Shown in pieces: positions 1 to 8,414 of a stretch of DNA of 64,000 nucleotides. Both the position numbers and the translations under genes were made by a program. The stretch lies in NCBI RefSeq assembly GCF_000196675.2, contig NC_015312.1, positions 6,216,501 through 6,280,500 of the forward strand, in the 5' to 3' direction. Within the stretch, counting starts at the first letter, position 1; the number at the start of each line of letters is the position of its first letter. The notes under the pieces are model-generated. The model did not search any database, had not been told where the DNA came from, and saw nothing but the letters and a program-made list of their open reading frames with translations. Source of the DNA: Pseudonocardia benzenivorans CB1190 (GTDB lineage: Bacteria; Actinomycetota; Actinomycetes; Mycobacteriales; Pseudonocardiaceae).

Positions 1-1535
1 CGCTGATCACGCCGGCGATCTCGGTGCTGTCGGCGGTCGAGGGTCTGGAGGTCGCCGAACCGCAGCTGGCCGAGCTGGTACTACCGATCGGCATCGCGAT
101 CCTGGCGCTGCTGTTCCTGGCCCAGCGCTGGGGCACCCACCGCGTCGGCAGGCTGTTCGGGCCGATCATGGTGTTGTGGTTCGTCGTGCTCGCGGTGCTG
201 GGGGTACCGCACATCGTCGAGCGCCCCGGCGTCCTGGTCGGGCTGTCGCCGACGTGGATCGGCGCGTTCATCGTCGACCACCCCTACACGGCGTTCATCG
301 CGATGGGTGCCGTCGTGCTGTCGATCACCGGCGCCGAGGCCCTCTACGCCGACATGGGCCACTTCGGGAAGCGGCCGATCCGGGTGTCGTGGTTCGCCGT
401 CGTCTTCCCGGCGCTGATCGTCAACTATCTCGGCCAGGCGGCGCTGCTGCTGGCCGACCCGAAGGCCGTCGACAACCCGTTCTACCTGCTCGCGCCGAGC
501 TGGGCCCGGTGGCCGCTGGTCGTGCTCGCGACCTTCGCGACCGTCATCGCCTCGCAGGCGGTGATCTCCGGGGCGTTCTCGGTGTCGCGGCAGGCCGTGC
601 GGCTGGGCTACCTGCCGCACCTGACCGTCCGGCACACCTCGACGCGGGAGAGCGGCCAGATCTACGTCCCGGCCGTCAACTGGCTGCTGTTCGCGGGCGT
701 GCTCGTGCTGATGGTGACGTTCCGGTCGTCGGACAAGCTCGCGGCCGCGTACGGGCTCGCCGTGACCGGCACCCTGCTCCTGACGACGACGTTGTTCCTG
801 ATGTACGCCGCCACGAAGTGGCGCTGGCCGACGTGGCAGCTGGTCCTCACCGGCGTCGTGTTCGGCGGCCTCGAGCTGCTCTACCTCGCCGCGAACATCC
901 CCAAGATCCCGCACGGCGGGTGGCTGCCGCTGGTGATCGCGGCAATCGTCGTCACCGTGATGACGACGTGGCAACGCGGCCGGCGACTGATCACGGGCCG
1001 GCGCATCGACCTCGAGGGCCCGCTGCCCGACTTCATCGACCACCTGCACGAGAAGCGGGTGCGGCGCGTCCCGGGGACGGCGGTGTTCCCGCACCCGACC
1101 AACCAGACTGCCCCGCTGGCGTTGCGGGCCAACGTCCGGTTCAACGACGTGCTGCACGAGCGGGTCGTGATCGTCTCGGTGCTCTCGCTCAACGTGCCGC
1201 ACGTCCCGGTGGCCGAGCGGCTGACCGTCGACGAGCTGGGTCATCACGACGACGGGATCGTCCATCTGACGGCGAGCTTCGGCTTCCAGGACGACCAGGA
1301 CATCCCGGAGGTCCTGCGGCAGGCCCGCAACCTCACCCCGGAGCTCGACATCGACCCGGACGCGGCGTCGTACTTCCTGTCCCGCATCACGATCGAGCGC
1401 GGGGCGGGCAACGGCATGGCGTCGTGGCGCAAGCGGCTGTTCATCGGCCTCTCGCACAACGCGGCGACGCCGGCGTCGGTGTTCCGGCTGCCCGTGGACC
1501 GCACCGTCGTGATGGGCTCGCGCATCGAGCTGTGA
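1..1535 (+). CDS. kup: Kup-type potassium uptake transporter, 5'-truncated by the window edge
   Basis: The frame is open from base 3 and reads through the Kup family motif TPAISVLSAVEG at the window edge, so the true start lies upstream; the internal GTG at 24 is not the start. About 510 codons remain of a family that usually has 620-690 residues. I count about nine hydrophobic membrane segments up to nucleotide 990, then a soluble tail of about 170 residues, which is the usual Kup layout. Kup proteins are proton-coupled potassium importers of the plasma membrane. The stop codon lies inside a large hairpin shared with the convergent DUF5995 gene. Identity is firm; the N-terminal pore-forming helices cannot be judged. 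Confidence 0.93.
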   Translation, partial: LITPAISVLSAVEGLEVAEPQLAELVLPIGIAILALLFLAQRWGTHRVGRLFGPIMVLWFVVLAVLGVPHIVERPGVLVGLSPTWIGAFIVDHPYTAFIAMGAVVLSITGAEALYADMGHFGKRPIRVSWFAVVFPALIVNYLGQAALLLADPKAVDNPFYLLAPSWARWPLVVLATFATVIASQAVISGAFSVSRQAVRLGYLPHLTVRHTSTRESGQIYVPAVNWLLFAGVLVLMVTFRSSDKLAAAYGLAVTGTLLLTTTLFLMYAATKWRWPTWQLVLTGVVFGGLELLYLAANIPKIPHGGWLPLVIAAIVVTVMTTWQRGRRLITGRRIDLEGPLPDFIDHLHEKRVRRVPGTAVFPHPTNQTAPLALRANVRFNDVLHERVVIVSVLSLNVPHVPVAERLTVDELGHHDDGIVHLTASFGFQDDQDIPEVLRQARNLTPELDIDPDAASYFLSRITIERGAGNGMASWRKRLFIGLSHNAATPASVFRLPVDRTVVMGSRIEL

Positions 1536-1570
1536 GCGCCGACGGTCGCGAGGCGACCATCGCCGCTCAC
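1532..1570. terminator. Hairpin overlapping the kup stop; degenerate copy of an intergenic palindrome
   Basis: Left arm 1532-1549 (GTGAGCGCCGACGGTCGC) pairs with 1553-1570 around a 3-nt loop, with two mismatches. It sits between convergent genes, overlaps the kup stop codon and closely resembles the perfect palindrome at 6121-6160. Probable bidirectional terminator or repeated palindromic element. Confidence 0.6.
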
Positions 1571-1599
1571 GACCCGGCGGGCACGTCGGGGCGGGCCGG

Positions 1600-2340
1600 T
1601 CAGGGCGGGGGCAGCGTGACGCCGAACCCGGCGACGGCGAGCCGCAGCAGGACCTGCCCGGGCGCGAGCAGGTCGGCGATCCGGGCGGCGGCCAGCACCT
1701 CCAGCTCGGCGAGCCGCGTGGCGTAGGCGTCGGCGCCGGCCAGCCGGGCCTTCTGCAGCTCGACCGTGTTGTGCCACACCTTCTGCCGGGCCTCGCGCAG
1801 GAAGCGGCGCGACGCCCGGCGGTTGAGCGGGGCGAGCGCACGGTCGACGAGCCCGCGGGCCGAGCGCGCCGCGAGCTCGCCGTCCTCGGCCGCGACGCGC
1901 GCGGACAGCACGGCGTCGATCCGCTCGTGGTCGCGGCGCCGACGGTCGAGCAGCGCGTCGTCGGTGAAGTCGGCGTCGGTGATCACCACGAGCAGTGCCT
2001 GCGGCAGGTCGTAGTTGACGTGCGCGTTGACCCCGAGCAGCACGTGCACCAGCGACGGCAGCGACTCCCGCGCCCCGAACGCCAGCCGCCACGGCCGCGG
2101 CACCGGTCCGCCGGTGAGGTCACCGTCGAGCGCGGTGAGGTAGAAACCCGCGAACGCGACGTCCCACTCCTCGACCCACGCCGGGTCCTCGAAGTCGCCG
2201 CGGGCCACGGCGTCGCCGACGGCGAGCGTCGTGCGCCGGTAGGTGCCGAGGAAATCCCGCTGCGCCGCCCGGCCGGGCGGCATCCCGTCGAGCCGCTCCT
2301 GCATGGACGCCGCCACCGCCGCGATCGGCCCCTCCGCCAT
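1600..2340 (-). CDS. DUF5995 family protein
   Basis: 246-aa soluble protein of unknown biochemical function. The sequence shows the features I associate with DUF5995: an N-terminal helix with DFLGTYRR, a central WVEEWDVAFAGFYLTAL segment, and the conserved HVNYDLPQAL stretch near residue 108, followed by a long charged helical half. No signal peptide or membrane segment is visible. Start is the ATG at 2340 with a weak AGGAT upstream. It is convergent with kup. Family assignment comes from the motif pattern; no function can be inferred from context. Confidence 0.75.
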   Translation of the reverse strand: MAEGPIAAVAASMQERLDGMPPGRAAQRDFLGTYRRTTLAVGDAVARGDFEDPAWVEEWDVAFAGFYLTALDGDLTGGPVPRPWRLAFGARESLPSLVHVLLGVNAHVNYDLPQALLVVITDADFTDDALLDRRRRDHERIDAVLSARVAAEDGELAARSARGLVDRALAPLNRRASRRFLREARQKVWHNTVELQKARLAGADAYATRLAELEVLAAARIADLLAPGQVLLRLAVAGFGVTLPPP

Positions 2341-2400
2341 CGCCGCATCCTGCCCGCACGCGCCGCCCGGGGCCAGGGTCGCGCCCGCGCGAGGATGTTC

Positions 2401-2442
2401 CGACGCCGCCGCCGGCCTGCGCGCAGGCCGGCGGCGGCGTCG
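2401..2442. terminator. Perfect 42-nt palindrome, terminator of the AhpD-like gene
   Basis: The 21-nt arms at 2401-2421 and 2422-2442 are exact reverse complements with no spacer. The palindrome ends 1 nt before the stop codon of the minus-strand gene at 2444, the position expected for a strong GC-rich actinobacterial terminator without a U tract. Confidence 0.7.
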
Positions 2443-2443
2443 C

Positions 2444-3040
2444 TCAGCGGTGGTCCGCGACGACGGCGTCGGCGCCCCAGGGAGTCACGGCGCCGGAGCG
2501 GTCGCGGAAGCGCTCGGGCAGGTCGTCGACGAGATCCCACGTCGCCGACAGCCGACCGAAGCCGACGAAGACGGCGATCTGCACGCCCAGTTCGACGATC
2601 TCGGGCTCGGTGAAGTGCTCGCGGAGCAGGTCGAAGACGGCGTCGTCGGCGGCGAGGTGGTCGGTCGCGAACAGGTCGGCGTACCGCAGCGCGGCCTTCT
2701 CGGCCGCGGTGAGGTCGGGCGCCTCCTGCGGCTTCTCCAGTGAGCACACCAGGCCCTCGGTGACCCCGTCCTCCGCGCCGCTGGCCGTGCGCAGCGCCAT
2801 GCAGCTGCGGCACTGGTTGTGGAACGCGATGCGCAGCCGGACCAGCTCGACGAGCCGGGGCGGGAGCGTCGAGGTCGCGGCGAGCGCGCTGCGGAAGGTC
2901 AGGAACGCGGACGTGACGTCGGGACGCAGGGCGAGGACCCGCAGCAGCCCGAGGCCCTGCGGGTCGTCGAGGGCCGGGCCGAGCGTCGCCCGCAGGGCGG
3001 GGTCGAACTCGTCGGTCGGAACGGCACGGAGTCGGGCCAC
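2444..3040 (-). CDS. Carboxymuconolactone decarboxylase (AhpD-like) family protein
   Basis: 198-aa all-helical protein with the AhpD/CMD signature: LVELVRLRIAFHNQCRSC around residues 64-80, giving the redox CxxC pair Cys77/Cys80. Proteins of this fold act as peroxidase-associated thiol reductases or, without a CxxC, as decarboxylases; the intact CxxC favours a thiol-redox role. Start is a GTG at 3040 preceded by GAGGAGATG. It stands alone, with its own palindromic terminator downstream. The physiological partner is not evident from neighbours. Confidence 0.82.
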   Translation of the reverse strand: MARLRAVPTDEFDPALRATLGPALDDPQGLGLLRVLALRPDVTSAFLTFRSALAATSTLPPRLVELVRLRIAFHNQCRSCMALRTASGAEDGVTEGLVCSLEKPQEAPDLTAAEKAALRYADLFATDHLAADDAVFDLLREHFTEPEIVELGVQIAVFVGFGRLSATWDLVDDLPERFRDRSGAVTPWGADAVVADHR

Positions 3041-3233
3041 GGGTCATCTCCTCGCTGAGCGGACGAGAGGAGTCTCACCGGATCCGGGGAGCGTCGTCAA
3101 GGTTCTAGCGACGCCCTGATCCGGGGGCGGACCCTACCCGGGTCGGGGGTCGGCACGGTCGTTGCGGGCGGTGATCGTCGGCAGGCTTCTCCTCGGATGC
3201 GGGAGTTCCCGCGGAGTCGTCGAAGGAGCCCCC

Positions 3234-4172
3234 ATGAACCGCAACGCCCCCGGTTTCCCACCCCCGCCGCCGTACGGCGCAGCGCCCTCGTCGCCCTACG
3301 GCGCGGCGCCCTCGTCGCCCTACGGCGCAGCGCCCCCGTCGCCGTACGGCGCAGCGCCCTCGTCGCCCTACGGCGCGGCGCCCTCGTCGCCCTACGGCGC
3401 AGCGCCCCCGCCGCCCTACGGCGCAGCGCCCCCGCCGTCCCACGGTGCGCCGCCGCCCCGGCCGCCGGTCGGTCCCCCGCTCGGCCACCACGGCGGGACC
3501 CCCGGCCAGCAGCCGCCGCTCGGACCGGCCGGCCGGCCCGCGCCGACCGCCCCCCTGCCCGCCGGTCCGAGCGGCCGCAGGATCGCGACGGTCGTCGTCC
3601 TCGGGCTCGTCCTGGTCGCGGCCGTGGGCGCCGGGATCTACCTGCTGCTCGGCGGGACGGTGCCGTTCGGGTCGGCCGCACCCACGCAGCCCGCCGCCGT
3701 CTCGACCGACGCCCCGGCCTCCGCGCCCGGGACCGACACCGGCTCGACGGCCGGCGGCGGCACCGGCGACCCGGACGTGGCCTTCGCCGCGGGCGGCGCC
3801 GACGTCACCCCCGACTGCCCGTTCACCGCGGCGCGCGTCAGCGAGCTCGTCGGACAGCCGATGAAGGACGGCGGCAGCTGCCTGTTCGGCGACGGCAACG
3901 GCGTCGCCACCCTCACGATCGTGCCGGCGAGCGCGAGCACGACCGAGATGACGATGGACTACATGCGCGACAGCGCGACCCGCATGTACGCGAACGTCGA
4001 GGACCTGCCCGGCGGCACGAAGGGCTGGATCGCGACCAAGGACGTCGAGGCCATGGCCATGGCCGTCACCGGCAAGGGCGGCTACACGATCACCATGAGC
4101 AGCTTCCAGCGCCTCGGTGGCGACGACTACACCCCGGTGCTGCGGGACGTGGTCGCCGCCCTCCCCCGGTGA
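3234..4172 (+). CDS. Single-pass membrane protein with seven PYGAAP repeats and an extracytoplasmic domain
   Basis: 312 aa, starting at ATG 3234 with GAAGGAG 7 nt upstream; a longer in-frame GTG at 3162 has no ribosome site. Residues 1-90 are Pro/Gly/Ala-rich and contain seven octapeptides of the form PYGAAP[SP][SP]. A transmembrane helix follows (about residues 115-140, RIATVVVLGLVLVAAVGAGI), then a low-complexity linker and a roughly 120-residue C-terminal domain starting at DCPFTAARVSELVG. That domain has two cysteines (TPDCPF and GSCLF) and resembles the DUF3558-like lipoprotein fold in layout. Topology predicts a cytosolic repeat tail and an exterior domain. Function unknown. Confidence 0.85.
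   Translation: MNRNAPGFPPPPPYGAAPSSPYGAAPSSPYGAAPPSPYGAAPSSPYGAAPSSPYGAAPPPPYGAAPPPSHGAPPPRPPVGPPLGHHGGTPGQQPPLGPAGRPAPTAPLPAGPSGRRIATVVVLGLVLVAAVGAGIYLLLGGTVPFGSAAPTQPAAVSTDAPASAPGTDTGSTAGGGTGDPDVAFAAGGADVTPDCPFTAARVSELVGQPMKDGGSCLFGDGNGVATLTIVPASASTTEMTMDYMRDSATRMYANVEDLPGGTKGWIATKDVEAMAMAVTGKGGYTITMSSFQRLGGDDYTPVLRDVVAALPR
3270..3437 (+). repeat. Seven tandem 24-bp repeats coding PYGAAPxx
   Basis: Seven in-frame 24-bp units beginning CC[GC]TACGGCGC, differing mainly in whether the last codons are TCG or CCG (Ser or Pro). The near-identity of DNA and the exact codon phase suggest copy-number change by slippage or recombination. Confidence 0.9.
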
Positions 4173-4226
4173 CGTTCGTCGCCGACGCCGGGCCGGAGCC
4201 CGGGACGATCCGGACGATCGACCGCA

Positions 4227-4257
4227 CCGCCGGACAGCCGTCCCCGCCGTCCGGCGG
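4227..4257. terminator. Candidate hairpin terminator downstream of the repeat protein
   Basis: CCGCCGGAC at 4227-4235 pairs exactly with GTCCGGCGG at 4249-4257 over a 13-nt loop, about 55 nt past the stop codon. Modest stem, no U tract. Confidence 0.4.
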
Positions 4258-4274
4258 CGCGGCGTCACCGATAA

Positions 4275-4303
4275 TTGCCTGACGCTAAGCAACCTGCTGT
4301 AGT
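4275..4303 (+). promoter_or_regulatory. Candidate promoter/operator of the MFS exporter
   Basis: TTGCCT at 4275-4280 and TGTAGT at 4298-4303 are spaced 17 nt apart, a passable -35/-10 pair. The -35 side is part of an imperfect palindrome, TTGCCTGACGCTAAGCAA (4275-4292, 7 of 9 pairs match), that could bind a regulator. Weak evidence only. Confidence 0.3.
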
Positions 4304-4378
4304 GGTGGTGGCCGCCGCCGTCGCGCCCCGCGCCCCGGCCGGCCCCCAGCCGCGTCGGACGGAGGTGCGGGCGACCGC

Positions 4379-6118
4379 ATGAGCATCAAGGACGACCTGG
4401 ACCGCGGCACCGGATCGGATCGTGCGTCGCGCGACGACCGCTACAAGTGGGTCGCCCTCACGAACACGACGGTCGGCGTGCTGCTCGCGACGATCGACGC
4501 CTCGATCATGCTCATCGCGATGCCCGACATCTTCCGCGGCATCCAGCTCGACCCGCTGCTCCCCGAGAACAGCTTCTACCTGCTGTGGATGATCCTCGGT
4601 TACCTGGTGACGAGCAGCGTGCTCGTCGTCAGCGTCGGGCGGCTCGGCGACCTGTTCGGCCGCGTGAAGATGTACAACCTCGGCTTCGTCGTCTACACGT
4701 TCGCGTCGCTGATGCTGACGATCACCTGGATGACCGGGCACGCCGGGGCGATCTGGCTGCTGGTCTGGCGGATCGTGCAGGGGATCGGCGGGGCGTTCCT
4801 CGTCGGCAACTCCGGCGCGATCCTCACCGACGCCTTCCCCGCCCACCAGCGCGGACTCGCCCTCGGCATCAACAACGTCGCCGGCATCAGCGGGACGTTC
4901 ATCGGTCTCGTGCTCGGCGGCCTGCTCGCCCCGGTCAACTGGCGGCTGGTCTTCCTGATCTCGGTGCCGTGCGGGGTGTTCGGCGCCGTCTGGGCCTACC
5001 GCAGGCTGCGTGACGTCGGCACCCGGTCGCACGAGCCCGTCGACTGGCTGGGCAACGTCACGTTCGCGGCCGGGCTGATCCTGGTCATGATCGGCATCAC
5101 GCACGGCATCCAGCCCTACGGCGCCCACACGATGGGCTGGACGAGCCCGCTGGTGCTCGGCTCGCTCGCGGCCGGGGTCGTGCTGCTGCTGGCGTTCGCG
5201 GCGATCGAACGACGGGTGCGCTTCCCGATGTTCCGGCTACCGCTGTTCCGCATCCGCGCGTTCACCTTCGGCACGCTCTCGACGTTCCTGTCCGCGCTCG
5301 GCCGCGGCGGCCTGATGTTCATGATGATCATCTGGCTGCAGGGCATCTGGCTGCCGCTGCACGGCTACACGTTCGAGGAGACGCCGCTCTGGGCGGGTAT
5401 CCACATGCTGCCGCTGACCGTGGGCTTCCTCGCCGCGGGCCCGGTCTCGGGCTACCTCTCCGACCGCTTCGGCGCACGCCCGTTCGCCACCGGCGGGATG
5501 ATCGTCGCCGCCGTGACGTTCGGGCTGCTCGAGCTGCTCCCGATCGACTTCCCGTACTGGCAGTTCGCCGGGATCCTGCTGCTCAACGGGCTCGCGATGG
5601 GCTGCTTCGCCTCGCCCAACCGGGCCGCGGTGATGAACAGCCTGCCGGCGGCCGACCGCGGCGCGGGTGGGGGGATGAACTCGACCTTCCAGAACTCCGC
5701 GCAGGTCTTCTCGATCGGCATCTTCTTCTCGTTGATGATCGCCGGGTTGGCCGCGACACTGCCCTCGGCACTGACCTCCGGCCTCGAGGCGCACCACGTG
5801 CCCGCCGCGGCGGCGACGGCCATCGCGAGCAGCCCGCCGGTGTCGGTGCTCTTCGCGGCGTTCCTGGGCTACAACCCGATGCAGCACCTGCTCGGTGACG
5901 CCGTGCTCGCCCAGATGCCGCCCGTCGACGTCGCGGCCGTCACCGGCAACACGTTCTTCCCCGACCTCATCTCGGGGCCGTTCGAGGCGGGCCTGCACAT
6001 CGCGTTCGGGTTCGCGATCGCCGCGTGCCTGATCGCCGCGGCGGCGAGCGTCTCGCGCGGGACTCGGTACGTCGCCGCCGACCGCTCCACCACGCCGGCC
6101 ACGGCACCCGAGCACTGA
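4379..6118 (+). CDS. MFS drug exporter, DHA2 (14-TM, EmrB/QacA-like) family
   Basis: 579-aa integral membrane protein with about 14 hydrophobic segments. The DHA2 pattern is visible: cytosolic N-terminus, TM1 with TTVGVLLATIDASIMLIAMPDI (motif D1 type), loop 2-3 motif A form GRLGDLFGRVKMYNLG, and motif C-like region GINNVAGISGTFIGLVLGGLLAP. Members export lipophilic drugs and dyes by proton antiport. Start is ATG 4379. There is an unusual 30-residue extension between TM13 and TM14 (LGDAVLAQMPPVDVAAV region). It stands alone with its own upstream region and a strong palindrome downstream; no regulator gene is adjacent. Substrate unknown. Confidence 0.88.
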   Translation: MSIKDDLDRGTGSDRASRDDRYKWVALTNTTVGVLLATIDASIMLIAMPDIFRGIQLDPLLPENSFYLLWMILGYLVTSSVLVVSVGRLGDLFGRVKMYNLGFVVYTFASLMLTITWMTGHAGAIWLLVWRIVQGIGGAFLVGNSGAILTDAFPAHQRGLALGINNVAGISGTFIGLVLGGLLAPVNWRLVFLISVPCGVFGAVWAYRRLRDVGTRSHEPVDWLGNVTFAAGLILVMIGITHGIQPYGAHTMGWTSPLVLGSLAAGVVLLLAFAAIERRVRFPMFRLPLFRIRAFTFGTLSTFLSALGRGGLMFMMIIWLQGIWLPLHGYTFEETPLWAGIHMLPLTVGFLAAGPVSGYLSDRFGARPFATGGMIVAAVTFGLLELLPIDFPYWQFAGILLLNGLAMGCFASPNRAAVMNSLPAADRGAGGGMNSTFQNSAQVFSIGIFFSLMIAGLAATLPSALTSGLEAHHVPAAAATAIASSPPVSVLFAAFLGYNPMQHLLGDAVLAQMPPVDVAAVTGNTFFPDLISGPFEAGLHIAFGFAIAACLIAAAASVSRGTRYVAADRSTTPATAPEH

Positions 6119-6120
6119 CC

Positions 6121-6160
6121 GTGAGTGGCGATGGTCGCCATGGCGACCATCGCCACTCAC
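6121..6160. terminator. Perfect 40-nt palindrome after the MFS gene
   Basis: Arms 6121-6140 (GTGAGTGGCGATGGTCGCCA) and 6141-6160 are exact reverse complements, beginning 2 nt after the MFS stop codon. A degenerate copy lies at 1532-1570, so this is a repeated palindromic element probably acting as a terminator. Confidence 0.7.
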
Positions 6161-6252
6161 AGCCGGGCGCGGCGCGACCACGCGACAGACCGCGGCACGG
6201 CCGACAATGCCCTCACGCGGGGTCGGCGTGGACCCCGCCGGAGGGAGACACG

Positions 6253-7347
6253 ATGGCGGCGACCGTCGAGGCGATGGTGCTCACCGAGGCGCGGGAGTTC
6301 GCCGCGCGCGAGTTCCCGCGGCCGCGGCCAGGGCCCGACGACGGGCTGCTGCGCGTCGAGCTGGCCGGCATCTGCCACACCGACGTCGACATCGTCACCG
6401 GCGGCTACCCGACGCCGCTGCCGCTGATCATGGGTCACGAGATCGTCGGGCGGATCGAGGAGGTCGGCGAGCGTGCCGCCCGGCGCTGGGGCGTCACCGC
6501 CGGGGACCGGGTGGTCGTCGAGCCGATGGTGGGCTGTGGTGGCTGCCGCTACTGCACCGAGGGCAACGGCCGGTTCTGCGAGTCGGCGATCGGCTACGGG
6601 ACGGCCACCGCCTGCGACGCCGAGCCCTTCCTCTGGGGTGCCTACTCCCCGCTGATGTACCTCGCGCCCGGCTCGCTCGTGCACCGCGTCCCCGACGGCA
6701 CGAGCGCCGAGGTCGGGATGCTCTGCACCGTCGCGATCTCCAACGCCGTGCAGTGGACGTTGGCCCGCGGGGGCGTCGTGCAGGGCGACGACGTCGTGGT
6801 GCAGGGCGTCGGGCCGATCGGGCTGTGCTGTGTCGCGGCGGCCCGCGCGGCGGGCGCGCGCACCGTGGTGGCGACCGGCCTGCCGCACGACGTGCTCGGC
6901 CGGGCCCTCGCGCCCGAGTTCGGCGCCGACGTGGTCGTCACGGCCGGGGAGCAGGACGTCGTCGCGGCGGTGCGGGACGCCACGCGGGGCGAGCTCGCGC
7001 GCGTCGTCGTCGACACGACCGGCAGCCCCGCGGCGCTGCGGACCTCGCTGGACCTGGTGCGCCGCACCGGAACCGTGGTCAGTGGCGGCGTCACCGGCAA
7101 GGACGTGCTCACACCGCTGCCGATGGACGTCGTCACGCTCAAGGAGATCCGACTGCAGGGTGTGTTCAGCTTCGACAGCGCCGCCGTGCGGCGGGCGATG
7201 GCGTTGGCCGCGACCGGTCTGTTCCCCTTCGAACGGCTCGTCACCCACCGGTTCGACCTGCACGACGCGGCCGAGGCCGTCGCCACCGTCGCCGATCACG
7301 CGCTGACCGACCGGCTCAAGGTCGTCCTGGTGCCTCCGGCGGGGTGA
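6253..7347 (+). CDS. Zinc-dependent alcohol dehydrogenase (medium-chain dehydrogenase/reductase)
   Basis: 364 aa. Catalytic zinc ligands are visible as Cys41 (GICHTD) and His62-Glu63 (GHE); the four structural zinc cysteines are Cys95, Cys98, Cys101 and Cys109; the nucleotide-binding turn GVGPIG lies at residues 185-190. This is the complete set for an active NAD(P)-dependent alcohol dehydrogenase of the threonine/sorbitol-dehydrogenase type. Start is ATG 6253 after GGAGGGA. The 3' end overlaps the convergent membrane-protein gene by 32 nt. Substrate cannot be told from sequence; it is monocistronic. Confidence 0.9.
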   Translation: MAATVEAMVLTEAREFAAREFPRPRPGPDDGLLRVELAGICHTDVDIVTGGYPTPLPLIMGHEIVGRIEEVGERAARRWGVTAGDRVVVEPMVGCGGCRYCTEGNGRFCESAIGYGTATACDAEPFLWGAYSPLMYLAPGSLVHRVPDGTSAEVGMLCTVAISNAVQWTLARGGVVQGDDVVVQGVGPIGLCCVAAARAAGARTVVATGLPHDVLGRALAPEFGADVVVTAGEQDVVAAVRDATRGELARVVVDTTGSPAALRTSLDLVRRTGTVVSGGVTGKDVLTPLPMDVVTLKEIRLQGVFSFDSAAVRRAMALAATGLFPFERLVTHRFDLHDAAEAVATVADHALTDRLKVVLVPPAG

Positions 7348-8266
7348 CGGCGCTGTCGCGCAACAGGTCGCCGAACGTCTCGACGCACGCCGGGGCCGGG
7401 CCGGCCGGAACGTGCCCGAGCGACGGCAGCAGCACGACCGTGCGGCCGTCCGGGATCGCCGGCTGCCGCAGCTGACGCTGCACGACCTCGCCGTCGGCGC
7501 CCGCGGTCGAGAACACCGGCACGTAGCGGACGCGCTCGCCGGCGTCGACGACGACCAGGTCGGGACGAGCGGAGCCGGTCCGGTGCACACGCTCGACGGC
7601 GCCGAAGCGCTGCCGCAGCACCTGCGCGGCCCGCTCGTGGAAGACCGCGGCGCGCACGCCCGCGACGAACCGGCTCCCGTCGTGCAGCAGCGCCGTCCGC
7701 TGCACGGGCGGCAGGAGCAGGAACGCCTGCTCGCTCGTCGTCATGATCGTGTCGGCGACGAGCCCCTCCTGGTGGTCGAGCAGCCGATCGTGGACCAGGC
7801 GCCCCACGGTGACGTGGGTGGGCACGACGATCCCGTCGACGACCTCCGACAGGACGCCGCTCGCGAGGTCGGCCAGCTTGCGCTCGAGCTCGAAGCGCAG
7901 CTCGACGATCGAGGCGGCCGGTGCGGCGCCCGGGTCCTCGAACCCGGTGGGCGCCGCCGCCGCGGCGTGCGCTCCGGCCGCCGCCAGCTCGATGCTGACC
8001 CCGCCCGCCGAGACCTCCTGGACCCGGTCGAGCAGCGCGCGCACCTGCGCGGGGCGGACGGTGAGCACCAGGACCGCGATGATCGCGAACACCAGCAGCG
8101 TCACGAGCTGGGCGACCGTCAGCAGCCCGGCCAGGTAGAGCACGAACAGCGCCACGAGCACGACGAGCGCGCCCACGCGGCCCGACAACAGCCGCTTCTC
8201 GGGGGTCACGTCTGGCTCGTCGCCGGGCCGGACCGGGTCGTTACGGCACCACCCTCGTTCTCCCAT
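7316..8266 (-). CDS. Two-TM membrane protein with a cytosolic helical domain, function unknown
   Basis: 316 aa from the ATG at 8266; a GTG at 8209 would give 297 aa and neither has a strong ribosome site. Two hydrophobic helices lie near the N-terminus (LVVLVALFVLYLAGLLTVAQ and LVTLLVFAIIAVLVLTV). The rest is soluble, with heptad-like stretches (IVELRFELERKLADLASGV), a bacterial-Pro/Ala linker, and a C-terminal alpha/beta part containing LVVVDAGERVRYVPVFS and TVVLLPSLG. I do not recognise a family. It is convergent with the alcohol dehydrogenase and downstream of ctaD on the same strand, with a 148-nt gap. Confidence 0.7.
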   Translation of the reverse strand: MGERGWCRNDPVRPGDEPDVTPEKRLLSGRVGALVVLVALFVLYLAGLLTVAQLVTLLVFAIIAVLVLTVRPAQVRALLDRVQEVSAGGVSIELAAAGAHAAAAAPTGFEDPGAAPAASIVELRFELERKLADLASGVLSEVVDGIVVPTHVTVGRLVHDRLLDHQEGLVADTIMTTSEQAFLLLPPVQRTALLHDGSRFVAGVRAAVFHERAAQVLRQRFGAVERVHRTGSARPDLVVVDAGERVRYVPVFSTAGADGEVVQRQLRQPAIPDGRTVVLLPSLGHVPAGPAPACVETFGDLLRDSAVTPPEAPGRP

Positions 8267-8414
8267 CTCTGCAACGCCAGGTCGCGGTCGGCGGCGTCGA
8301 CCGCCGGAGAGCCGACGACGGTCACTCCCGACGACCGCTGTGTGATCCCCACGCGCGGGTCCCCATCGCGGTCGTCGACCACGGGAGCACCTCCTCCACG
8401 GCCCTGCACCCGGC

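Noticed and set aside
3270..3437. Short regular repeats that could be mistaken for a CRISPR array
   Set aside because: Units are contiguous 24-mers with no spacers and lie in frame within a Pro-rich coding region.
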